Source: Quercus robur (Eukaryota > Streptophyta > Magnoliopsida > Fagales > Fagaceae). From it: a stretch of DNA of 64,000 nucleotides. Position 1 is the stretch's first letter, and each line of letters opens with the position of its first letter. This document shows, in pieces, positions 34,184 through 44,272 of this stretch. Under the pieces are notes generated by a model. It had not been told where the DNA came from, made no database searches, and was given only the letters and a program-made list of their open reading frames with translations. The DNA lies in assembly GCF_932294415.1 (NCBI RefSeq), contig NC_065535.1:24826782-24890781 (forward strand), in the 5' to 3' direction. A program made the position numbers and the translations under genes.

Positions 34184-35339
34184 GGGGGTGTTTGGATTTT
34201 GAGTTTCCATAACTTTTAACTCTGTTTCCATAACTCATAACTCAAAAATGGTGGAACCCATGACTCAAAAGCTTGTTTGGATTTCAATAACTCTGTTTCC
34301 AGTTTTTATTTCCATCACTCAATTTTTTGATTTTTGAGTGATGAGTTATGGAAACTGAAAACTCATTTTAATTGTTTTCAGTTTCCATAACTCTGTTTTC
34401 AATGGCATTTTCGTAATTAAACATACACAGGGACCCACCAGCTGCAACTTTTGACTTTGTTTTTCTTCTTCGCTTTTCTTTCTTCTTTCTCTGTTCTTCT
34501 ATTCGGTCTTTCTTTCTTTCTTTTTTTCTTCCTTTTCGCCTTTCTCATCTCAGTTCGTTCGTTCCTTTTTTTTTTTTTTTTTTTTTTCCTTCATTTTCTT
34601 TCTTTTTCTTTTTTCCATTCCTTTTCACTGGGTTTCTAGGCTTGAATTTTTTTTTTCTTCTTTTCTTTCCTTTTCACATTGGGTTTCTGAGTTTGGTTGC
34701 AAACAATCAGCCACACTTCGTTGGTGCACACTTCTCACTCATAAAAAAAAAAAAAAAAAAACCCACACTTCTCAAACAATCTCCAATTTTTGATGTTGAT
34801 GTTGTTGCTGTTGTGGCTGTGGTGGGTTTCGAAGTTTTTAAGGAGTGGAATGTTGGAAATGATCGGTTGCTGCTGTTGGAACTTGGGCACCTCGGAAATG
34901 GGCCAACCATGGTCTTCTGGTCCATGACCGATTTGACCAGGGCTGCTCCGGCTAACACACCCAGACTCATTGCTAGCTGAGTCAAAACGATCAAACCCAT
35001 TTTCGATCTATTGGAGCACGAACCACTCACACAGAGAGAGCGTTTGAGAGAAGAAGAAGAAGAAGAAGAAGAAGAAGAGGAGGCAAAGAGATTTTATTTT
35101 TATTTTTTGGGTGGCGTTTAATACTGTTTATTTGTTGGTGGTTTTAAGAAGAGTAGGTCCCACAGAAAGTACAAAAAATTGGGTGATGAAATTCTGAAAA
35201 TATTTGCCAAATGGGTGGGGTATAGAAATTGGGGTATTTTGAGTGACGAGTGATGAGTGATGAATGATGAGTGACGAGTGACGGAAATTGAGTGAGGAGT
35301 GATGAGTGATGAAAAAAAAAAAAAAATCCAAACAAGGCC
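34184..35339. mobile_element. PIF/Harbinger-like non-autonomous element carrying a gene fragment
   Basis: The ends GGGGGTGTTTGGATTTT and, inversely, GGCCTTGTTTGGATTTT are inverted repeats, and TTA flanks both sides (34181-34183, 35340-35342). Subterminal regions carry repeated ATAACTC/GATGAGTGA motifs in opposite orientation. The middle is unlike a MITE: a CT-rich tract, a stretch with coding resemblance on the minus strand (34707-35030), and a GAAGAA repeat like a plant 5' leader. No transposase is encoded. The right end is about 400 bases from the AMK2 start codon. Confidence 0.6.
34707..35030 (-). pseudogene. Captured fragment of a small DnaJ-type Cys-rich protein gene
   Basis: The minus strand encodes MGLIVLTQLAMSLGVLAGAA then LVKSVMDQKTMVGPFPRCPS. 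This resembles the N-terminus of a small plant protein with a DnaJ-like Cys-rich zinc finger (as I recall, about 100 residues, At5g43260-like). In that family the next residues form CxxCxGxG zinc repeats. Here the sequence goes to SNSSNRS, so the second Cys is lost and the finger is absent. The piece then runs into low-complexity sequence. An N-terminal extension MSGSCSNRSK lies upstream, after a GAAGAA-rich leader. It is a truncated copy inside the PIF-like element, not a working gene. The family identification is from memory. Confidence 0.5.
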
Positions 35340-35552
35340 TTACATTTTATTCATTTTTATTCCTTTCTATTCTTTTATTTTAAAATATCAAATCAAGATT
35401 ACTTGATTCCATTCTCTTCTATTCTTTTCCATTCCTTTTCCTTATTTAAATACATTTCATTCCATTCCATTCCCTTTCCCTTGTAATCATCCAATTCCAT
35501 TTTCTTATGAACTTCCAAACGGAGCAATTTGGTACCGGTGCTAGCAGGACCA

Positions 35553-35604
35553 AGTAGCGAAGGCCCAGTTTATCAAAAAAAAGGAAAAAAGTAGCGAAGG
35601 CCCA
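35553..35604 (+). promoter_or_regulatory. AMK2 promoter: direct repeat with two site II (GGCCCA) motifs
   Basis: AGTAGCGAAGGCCCA occurs twice, at 35553-35567 and 35590-35604, 130-185 bases upstream of the AMK2 start codon. GGCCCA is the reverse of TGGGCC, the site II element bound by TCP factors and common in promoters of broadly expressed organelle-related genes. A weak TATA-like TATACAAAT follows near 35683. Function is inferred from position and motif only. Confidence 0.45.
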
Positions 35605-35737
35605 TAACGAGTTGTCCGTTGCTTGCAAAGCGCTGTTCCAGGAATATCCCAATCCAACGTTAAAGATCGAACGTTGGACACTGTATACAAATACTGCTTG
35701 ATAAGCAGAGAAGAAAGCGAAAGAAAGAGAGACCCAA

Positions 35738-38315
35738 ATGGCGTGCGGCGTAAATTTGTGGACGATACCACAGCCAAAGCCGCAGTCTTCCTATTCTTCT
35801 TCTTTAAAACCACCTCTCACTTCACAATTATCATTATTATTCCCAAATTTCAACAATTCCACCCTCTCCCTCCGTTTCCATACAACCCTATCCCGCTCTC
35901 GTCTTACCAAATCCCACTCGCCAAATGCTCCTCCTCCTCACTTCATGGTACGCCCCTTCACTTCACTTTGTTTGAATTATGGTTAAATAATTAAATCCAC
36001 ATACGGGCGAATCGATAATTTATCATGATATCACAGCAAGAGATCATGAGTTCGATACCTGTGAATTATGTTTCTTTGTGTCTTTAATTCCTCTAGAAAA
36101 TCCCAGTTTTTTTTTTTTTTTTGTTTTTGCTGATATATTTATTTAGAATGAGTATGTATGAGCAGGTAATGGCATCTACTAAGAACCCAGGAGAGGCTCT
36201 CAAAATTATGATATCTGGGGCTCCGGCTTCTGGTAAAGGAACCCAATGTGAGCTTATCACTCAAAAAGTAAGCTCTTTTTTTGCACAATTGGGATTGTTT
36301 GGTTAAAGCAGTTTTTCTGAAAGTGGATTACTTAGTTTTTAATGCCACTGAAAATAATTTGATTAAGTTTTAGAAAGCTTAAAGTTCCTGTAAACGTTAA
36401 CTAACAACGAAGCTGATTAGTTTGTTAGGTGTAAACAATAGATACTGAGAGTTGTTAACATTTTAGATTGTTCTTCCTTATAGATTAAACTACTAGGCTA
36501 CATGTTTAATAGTAATAGTAACTAGTAGATTAGTTCATTGAAATTTATTCTAATTTGCCTTGAGATTTACCTCAGGGCTGAATAGAAGTGTTCTCTACAC
36601 CAATCCCTCTTGGTTTAGATTTAAAGTTACTGGTGTACCCTTTCTCCACCAAGACACAATAATTGAAAAAAAAAGGGTTCATTGGGAAGAGATCATAAAA
36701 AAGGTTGTACCCAATGCTCAGAACTCCCACTTTTGCGAGGATTGAGAGAGGATTGGTAGGCAGCCTTACCCCATTTTTTGAAGAGGTTGATTCCTAGACT
36801 TAAACCCAATTTGTTGCTTTGGGTGGAGGGCGCCTGCCATCATAGCCTTATCTAAATTGACTTAGCAATTATTTGGCTATTGTGTAGATAGGTTAGACAT
36901 CATCTATTGGCCAAGAGCCTTGTAACCCAACTTACACCTCTTGGTGTTTCCAATGGAGACATTTAGGGTTCAAATTCTTCCTCCCCTATTGTAACTATTG
37001 AATTAGCATGAAAAAAAAAGATTAGACATCATCTATTGGTATTTTTCTTTTAGGTATTAATTTTTAGAAACTATTTCTCCAAATCATGTTATATCATTTT
37101 CCACGTAAGTATTGGTTTACTTTGTGAATTTCTCATTTCGGAATTGCCAATGAAGAAAAGCAGATTGAATCAAGTCATCCTCCTATATGCAGTATAGTCT
37201 GGTGCATGTTGCTGCTGGAGATTTACTCAGGGCAGAAGTTGCAGCTGGTAGTGATAATGGAAGGCAAGCAAAGGAATTCATGGAGAAAGGACAATTGGTC
37301 CCAGATGAAATAGTTGTTATGGTAGGGACGGTTTGTTTCAGTTTGACATATAATCATGATCTTGTTGGTGATTTCTTAATTTTGATCCTCTAGATGGTCA
37401 AGGAGCGTCTATCGCTGCCAGATGCTGAAGAAAATGGTTGGCTTTTGGATGGATACCCAAGGAGCTTATCACAAGCAACTGCTCTTAAGAAATTTGGGTT
37501 TGAGCCAGATCTTTTCATTCTCCTTGAAGTAAGGATTTTTCTTTCTTGCTGTTGGTATGCTATAACTGAACGATTTAAATTGTATCAACAGTTAGGAAAA
37601 GGCAAAAGATGACTTTGATGCTGGCTCTTAGCTAATTTGTTTGATTTTCATATATATATATATATTAACCTTTGATTGTATAATGTTCTGATGTGAACTG
37701 TGATCTGAAATACTTGTGAATTTTTACCCCAATTCAAATTGATATTTGCTTAATGTGGAATTTAAGAATGGGCTTTCCACAATGCTAATTGAACATGCCT
37801 ACCTGTATTGGCAGGTCCCTGAAGATATCCTTGTTGAGAGAGTCATTGGACGAAGGTTAGATCCTGTTACTGGGAAGATATACCACTTGAAGTATTCTCC
37901 CCCAGAAACTGAAGAAATTGCTGCGAGGCTTACTCAACGATTTGATGACACGGAAGAAAAGGTATGTTCATGTTCTAAACCATTCTACCTAGGTTTGGTA
38001 CTTCCAATTTCAAAGAAATTATGGGTTCTTCAGTGGGGTTGTATGTTTCTTCTTCTTCTTTTGCTTAGTGGTTGTAACCTTCTTTCTCGTTGTTTATCTT
38101 TCTTTCTTTTTCTCTTTTGAAGCTATTCTCATTCTTGGTTTGTGCTTGTCTCCTGGAATTTCACATAGCTATGATTATTGTAATGACCTTTTTTCCCCCA
38201 ATTCCTATTTGGCCTGATTTAGGTAAAGTTGCGGTTGCGCACTCATCATCAAAATGTGGAGGCAGTTCTTTCAATGTTTAAAGACATAACAGTGAAGGCA
38301 TGTGATATTATCCCC

Positions 38316-38350
<35 letters not shown>

Positions 38351-40577
38351 TTCATAATTTTGTGTACGTGTGTATTTGACTGAAAATGCATATGTACAAG
38401 GGCTAAGCAGGAGCAGTGTCTGACTGCTACACACAATATGAGTCTCATATTGCATTTGACTTCTCCACCATTGTTGGTCTTAATTTTATTTTGATAAGCA
38501 ATAAAATTCATTGAAGAAAATGTAAGAAAATACAAAGGAAATAGAGCACACAGGTAATCTGCCAGGGGCAACAAAGAAAAAATATAAGTAACAATGAAAG
38601 TACAGAAATCAAGCATATCAGGCAAAAATTTGAAAGTAAAAACACCTGAAACATTTTCCCATTCAAACAAAGTCTGAAGAAGAGAAACTTCAACTCATGA
38701 ATCGATCTTTCATTCCTTTCAAAGGTGCATGTATTCCTTTCCCTCCAAAGCACCTTAGTTCTGATTTTGTTGAACTTGCCTAACCAACATGCTATAAGTT
38801 AACTTCCACAACACTATGTGGCATGACCCAAAGAACCGCAAATAGTGAACACACCATATTCTACAACCCTTGAGCTATTGGGCAGTGTAGGAGTAAGTGA
38901 TTGATGGTCTTCCCATTCCTCTTGCACATGCAACACCAATCCACCACCACCCCTTTTTGCCTCCTTAAATTATAAATTATTAAAATTTTTCCCAACGCCG
39001 CTTTCCAAATAAAGAAACTAACCTTTGTTGGTCTTAATTACCTTGTTATGTATCATTTTCCTTTTCTTCTTTGTGTGTGCCTGTGTGAGTTTGGGCGTGC
39101 ATGCATGTAGTTATGATTTGATTATTTTTGTTGCTGCTAGGAACAATCCACAACATCAATATTGTCCTAGGGACAATGTTTTTGACTGATAAATTTGTAT
39201 ACCAATTGATTAGAAAAATATGAGGCCTGTTGATTCTAATTTTCTTTTGGTTTGGACTTGTAACTGAACTTATAACTGCATTTATTTGGGTCATTGATAT
39301 TTGGGTCACTAATAAAGTTCTCTTATCTTCTTCATTCTAATGTTTGTTGCTTTAATCAAGGTTGTAAATTTCATTTTGATAGGCATTACATTTGTAGATT
39401 ATTGCATATAATAGTATTCAGCTCTCAAACACACACCAAAGAATCCGCTACTCTGATATCCCTAAATATATGGCACTGCAATTTTTCAGTAGCAGCATTT
39501 TAATAGAAACATCTCTATGTTGCTCAAAAGAAAATTGCATATCTCAAATTCCTTAAAGAGGCACTAGAATGACTTTAAGAGAAAGGCTGAAAGGAATTTT
39601 GGAATTGGCTGTAGGAGGTGACATTGCTGCTAAAATTTCTTGACATAATGCTCTAGATAGAGTGGAATGCTAAAAAGGTGGTTTTCATGTAGCACACTCC
39701 ATTTACAAAGTAGTCGAATTGACTCGTTTACCTTTACATGTGAAATCATTGATATCCAATTTATGGCTGGATTTTACCTAGCTTACAATGGCATCTTAGT
39801 AATAATAATTTTAATTGTTCTCTTTTTAGAATTAAAAATCCACACTTAAAGTGCTTCTTGCCAAGCACAGGCACAGCACACAAATGCAGATGCATCTGCC
39901 TTTTGAATTGTGAAGATACACTTATCTAAAACTGCTATTAGTTTGAGAGGTAGATAGACTTGAATGGCTGAAAGGTTGGTTCCATGGAGCTGACAGTAAT
40001 TAGTTTGGATTTTGTACTAGTTGGATTTACGTATTGCCCATCTGATGACTTATGAGAGGTCTTGGCTAGCTAGTAGTGACTTCTTAGTATGCAGGTGGTT
40101 TAGCAATACTGCCTTATATTTGGCCAATGCTTTCCACCCAGAGCAACCAGCTGGGTTTTCATTTTGCTTTGACAATAGATCAAACTAGAGGTAATAAAGC
40201 CAGTCTACTTTGATCCTCAGATTGCCTTGTTGGATTGGCATATTACAAGACAAACTAGTTGTCAATTTTCCTCAAACGGTCTATTTTCTTAAAATTCTTG
40301 TGTGGAAGGATTATTGAATTATTGGAACCTGATTTTCTTTTCCTGTGCAGAAATTATTTGAATGTGTTAACTTGAATGAATAAAAATTCTGTAGGCATTG
40401 TGCCTGTCATGTAGTAGATATGATTTCTATTCAATAGAATCCAACTGGAAGGCCATTTTTGCTGTATTTCAGATTGATGGAAATGGTTCCAAAGAGGATG
40501 TGTTTGCCCAAATTGATGGTTGGCTGACAAAACTTCTTGAGCAAAGGAAGGCTACTTCAGAATCTTTGGCAGCATAA
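35738..40577 (+). CDS. AMK2: Adenylate kinase, chloroplastic
   Basis: Seven exons give 300 residues: 35738-35947, 36166-36267, 37193-37321, 37394-37528, 37815-37961, 38223-38297 and 40473-40577 (TAA stop). All six introns are phase 0. Residues 1-70 are Ser/Pro-rich with few acidic residues, a chloroplast transit peptide. The catalytic core starts near 82: P-loop GAPASGKGT (88-96), AMP-site [18 protein letters not shown] (163-171), and the LID with GRRLDP and [16 protein letters not shown] (about 204-228). The enzyme interconverts ATP + AMP and 2 ADP in the plastid stroma. The whole core closely follows Arabidopsis AMK2 (At5g47840). Five introns are GT-AG. Intron 6 seems to use a GC donor. Intron 2 holds a SINE and intron 6 a LINE fragment, neither touching exons. 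It is convergent with CCR4. Confidence 0.93.
36911..37021 (+). mobile_element. tRNA-derived SINE in AMK2 intron 2
   Basis: The element begins CCAAGAGCCTTGTAACCCAA (A-box type), has AGGGTTCAAATTCTTCCTCC (B-box type) and ends GTAACTATTGAATTAGCATG plus a short poly-A. A perfect 18-bp TSD, TTAGACATCATCTATTGG, flanks it (36893-36910 and 37022-37039). The perfect duplication indicates a fairly recent insertion. Confidence 0.85.
38298..38299 (+). other. Probable GC splice donor of AMK2 intron 6
   Basis: Exon 6 ends ACA GTG AAG and is followed by GCATGT. The next exon begins ATT GAT GGA after a TTTCAG acceptor (40471-40472). Splicing at AAG|GCATGT keeps the family-conserved ...DITVK-IDGN junction, and the rest of the donor matches the consensus (AAG before, G at +5). 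The nearest GT alternative, ACA|GTGAAG, would delete two conserved residues and is a poorer site. Confidence 0.65.
38318..38347. repeat. CT microsatellite in AMK2 intron 6
   Basis: About 14 CT units just downstream of the intron 6 donor. Confidence 0.9.
38486..39024 (-). mobile_element. 5'-truncated LINE in AMK2 intron 6, antisense
   Basis: A perfect 15-bp TSD, TTGTTGGTCTTAATT, flanks the insert (38471-38485 and 39025-39039). The minus strand carries the LINE C-terminal region ([20 protein letters not shown], then LKFLFF) and ends in a TTATCAAAATAA tail-like sequence at the left. The insert lies in reverse orientation to the gene and well away from both splice sites. Confidence 0.85.
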
Positions 40578-40774
40578 AATACTGTGAAGCAGAATAGTTA
40601 GGCCCCATTTGGCCAAGGTTCTATAAAGTGGAAATGTATATCAAAGGAATTAAATGGTAAAGGTATTTGGAAACTAATAATATAATATAGCTTTTTGGGT
40701 GCATAGAAAGTGCGTTGGTAAAAGCATGATTGTATTTGTCCCCAATTTTTATTGGTCCAATGGTAGTGCCTGCC

Positions 40775-40828
40775 CTTCTCATAAACTCTCCATCCCAGCT
40801 GCTTCTCATAAACTCTCCATCCCAGCTG
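40775..40828. repeat. 27-bp direct duplication in AMK2 3' flank
   Basis: A 27-bp unit beginning CTTCTCATAAACTCTCC occurs twice in exact tandem, about 200 bases past the AMK2 stop codon, probably within or near its 3' untranslated region. Confidence 0.85.
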
Positions 40829-40975
40829 AAGGCGATGTTTGATTTCAAGTATCCACTTACAATGCTACGAGACTTTACTAATTAAGCAACCCGACACTTT
40901 TAATATTTGATGTCCTAGAATATTTTCTTGTTTTCTCTTAGCTTTCCTGGTTAATTGTAATAAAACAAGGGAAAT

Positions 40976-41155
40976 GTTAATGGATACTCAAAGTGTATTG
41001 GTTTATAAAGTACTTTTAGAAACTTTTTATGAAAAAGGAAAAAAAAAATTGTTTTGATGGCTTTCTATATTTCTTATTAGAGTGATGTAAAAAATTTCCT
41101 AAAATTGTTTATTAACAATTGCTCTAAAGGCATCCATTAAAATGACTTTTAAGAC
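40976..41155. mobile_element. MITE-like inverted-repeat element
   Basis: GGAAATGTTAATGGATACTC on the left is matched by the inverse ATTTTAATGGATGCCTTTAG on the right, each about 35 bp and imperfect. This resembles Mutator-type MITEs with GGAAATGCTAA termini. No clear TSD was found. Confidence 0.4.
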
Positions 41156-41738
41156 AATGCAGAATTTCAACTTGAATTATCTCGGAGGAAGTGGTAGGTG
41201 TAATAACAAGGGAGTAATGGAAGGTGGTTTGGCTCTGGATCTAATAGCTGTTTGAGAATTATTTATTTCTGGTTATTTATTTGCAAAGTTAAAACTTGGT
41301 TTATTTAAAAAAAAAAAGAAGCTAAAAGTTAAAATATTTGCAAAAACATTGAGACAAAAAGCATAAAGCAAAAGGCAAAACTTTTTTCAACATTTTCCAA
41401 ACACACCCAATTTCCAATCTTGTGGAGGGTAAAATACTTGCAACAATTCCACTACGTTATGAGAAATTGAAGATTTTGAAAATTCCATATAATTTGGGGG
41501 ACTAGTCCATAAATTCTAGGCCTTTTTCTTTCCTAATGGCAGTCTAAGTTGTTTAGATCTAGATTCAGCCTTGGAACAATCCATTGTTGTTGATAAAGAT
41601 GGCTTCAATAACTTATCAAATTATCCATTACATCGCTATTTTTATTAAACAAGTATAGAAGAGATCATTCAGAATAGTCAAGGCAATTTGTTGGCAAATT
41701 TGATCTCAATCTTCCAAATACTAATTTCCTCCATCCAC

Positions 41739-41739
<1 letters not shown>

Positions 41740-41770
<31 letters not shown>
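41740..41770. repeat. Poly-C tract of 31
   Basis: Thirty-one consecutive C bases, far outside the composition of the window. The other duplicate copy has a short poly-T at this place instead. The reverse strand (poly-G) could form G-quadruplexes. Exact length should be treated with care since such runs are hard to sequence. Confidence 0.9.
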
Positions 41771-41772
<2 letters not shown>

Positions 41773-42037
41773 TCTTAAGCTAATTTTGTGACCGACAGTT
41801 TAACAAAGTATGAGCCTAAACATCTTCTCAAAAAAAAAAAAAAAAGCACGAACCAAAACAGAAAAATGCAGCAACTTTTACTGAGGGCTCAGCTCTTTTT
41901 GTAGGGACATCAAAGGGTCTTGGAAATTGTTTGTTTTAAATTTTATTTTATAAATCCCCTACAAATTCTTTACTGCAACCAGGCTTATTTAAAATTAGAG
42001 GCATATTTTATTTTGTTCTGAAAAAAAATGGTATGTA

Positions 42038-42046
<9 letters not shown>

Positions 42047-42074
<28 letters not shown>
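42047..42074. repeat. AT microsatellite
   Basis: Alternating AT tract in copy 1 of the intergenic duplication. Confidence 0.85.
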
Positions 42075-42080
<6 letters not shown>

Positions 42081-43282
42081 TAATCAATGTTCTTGTTTTT
42101 GCTGAATGAGTCTTCCACATTTACTAACACAAGACATTTACATCATCAAAAGGGCCCACTTGACTACCATTGGAAAGGCTCTTGGCAGGACCAGCCCATC
42201 AAATCGTATGTTGTTTTCACTTATCAGTAATACAACTTTCTTTTCAATAAAGCATCATCAATTATAAAAAAAATAAGATAAATAGTCATAAGTATCATCA
42301 CCAGAGAGAAAAAAAAAAAAAAAAGAAGGAAAATGAAAGAAGCCTCTGTTTAACTTAGACCAATACTTCTTTTTGATAGGTATTGTTTTATTTTATTTAT
42401 GGTGAAATCAAATTACTGACCATAAAAATTAGGCATTTTTGTCTAATGGGAGGGCCTAAATTGTTTAGGCATAAAGTCAGCTTCATTAGCTTATCAAATT
42501 ATCCATTGCATCCCTCTTTTTATCAAACAAGTGGAGAAAGAGGCCTCATTCAAAATAGTCAAGGCAATTGGTAACTTTTGTTTTGTAGTTTAACGGTAGA
42601 ATTTGGTCTTTTTAATAAAGAAAACCAGGATTTGAGCTTTCTTTTCATACTCGTTGTAACATTTGAATTATTAAAAAACAGAAATCTGACTCAAATTCTG
42701 GTTGGTATATTTTACAATAGTATCAACATCAGAATTCTGTGACCGAATGCTAAATTTTGCAAGTTTTATCTCTATCTTCCAAATGCTGAATTTTTTTTTT
42801 ATTGAGCCAATTTTGTGACCGACAGTTTAACTGGTTAACAAAGTATGAACAGGTTGACAAAGTATGAACCTAAAAAGAAAACTGCAGCAACTTTACTCTC
42901 AGGTTCAGCTTTCTTTGTAGGGACATCAAAGGCTCTTGTATATTGTTTGTTTGTTTCTTTGCTGCAATCACGCGTATTAAAAATCCAAGGCATGTTTTGT
43001 TCTGAGAAAAAATATTGTGTGTAATAATGTGATATTCTTGTTTTTGCTGAATGAGTCTTCCACATTCACTAACACAAGACATTTACATCATCAAAAGGAC
43101 CCACTGACTACCATTGATTGGAAAGGCTCTTGGCAAGGACCATCAATGGCACGTTGTTTTCAATGAGCATCATCAATTACCAAAAATAATATTATCACCA
43201 AAAGGAAAATGAAAGAAGCCTCTGTTTAACCCAGACCAATACTTATGATTATTGTGCAAATAATTGGCCTATTTTAGCCTAA

Positions 43283-43661
43283 TTTTTTTTTTGATGAACA
43301 GAAAATTTTATTGACAAACCAAAAAGAACAGAGGCTAATCAGCAACTACAGCAAATAAGAGTTCAGAATTAATTACATCCATAAAAGGGTTGGGAGCATA
43401 ACCCTGGCCAAAACATCTAGATAAATTTTTCCCAAGGCACCAAGAAGCTAAAATATGGGCTGCTTTGTTTGATTCTCTTGAACTCCACCTGAAAACAAAT
43501 TGCTGACCATGGAATGCCCACAAAAGGGTATCAACTGTTATGGATGAAATTCTTCAAAGCACTTCATCAAAGGGGGCTTTGAGAGCATCAATACAAGCTT
43601 TGGCATCGCTCTCTACCACTACATACTCAAACCCACGTTAACAGCAACACACGTCGCCAAA
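43283..43661 (-). mobile_element. LINE RNase H-end fragment, antisense
   Basis: A poly-T tract at the left is followed on the minus strand by the end of an RNase H domain: VVVESDAKACIDALKAP, FVFRWSSRESNKAAHILASW. A 9-bp TTAGCCTAA flanks the insert (43274-43282 and 43662-43670), a likely TSD. It is a short 5'-truncated LINE copy about 0.6 kb downstream of the CCR4 stop codon. Confidence 0.7.
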
Positions 43662-44272
43662 TTAGCCTAAAATATGCAAGAATGTCTACCCCATGGAAAT
43701 TCAACCCTGCATAATCTAAAGTCTTACCCTTCAAAACAAAATCTTGACCCAAATAAAAAAAGAAATTTGTGGGCAAATTTAAGTCTTACCCTGCATTTAC
43801 TCCATAAAGTAATGACCTAAAAAAATGAAAAGAAAAACGTCACAAAGACCATTGTTTTTTTTTATCATATTTTGCTCAGTCTAAAAAATACTTCTTAGAA
43901 GTCTTACACTTTAAATGATTGAGCGGGGTCGTTGGAAAGCTTCCCACCATATTAGGTCCATCCATAGATTCTCCAATTTCGAAAATTTCCACCTTTATGG
44001 GCTAATATGACCTCGTCTTTGAATAATGATATTCAAAGTTACAATTTGAATGAAACAAAGACTTGGTTAATAAAACCAGGAAGAAATAATCTATTAGTTG
44101 TAAAATGCACGTTAGGTCTCATTTCGTGGTGCTTTCATTATCATATTCTTTTAGGCTTTTAGCCCAACCCGGTTTAATTAACAAATGTGGAAAAATTGAT
44201 TTGTATATATATAAATAAATAAAAAATCTGATTTACAAAAATGGACCATTTCATGGCACATGTGCAAAATGA

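Larger units (their letters stand above)
41510..43250. repeat. Tandem segmental duplication between AMK2 and CCR4
   Basis: Copy 1 (about 41510-42375) and copy 2 (about 42425-43250) share a long ordered series of segments: TTATCAAATTATCCATT, AATAGTCAAGGCAATT, TTTTGTGACCGACAGTTTAA, GTAGGGACATCAAAGG, GCTGAATGAGTCTTCCACAT, and GAAAATGAAAGAAGCCTCTG at the end. Copy 2 has an extra segment of about 170 bp (42567-42740), possibly SINE-derived, and copy 1 has a poly-C tract and an AT tract that copy 2 lacks. Neither copy encodes a protein. Confidence 0.8.

Noticed and set aside
34451-34980. Plus-strand Phe-rich frames upstream of AMK2
   Set aside because: They translate CT-rich low-complexity DNA and the antisense of the captured fragment.
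36911-36990. tRNA gene suggested by A- and B-box-like sequence
   Set aside because: There is no clover-leaf, and the perfect flanking duplication plus poly-A tail show a SINE.
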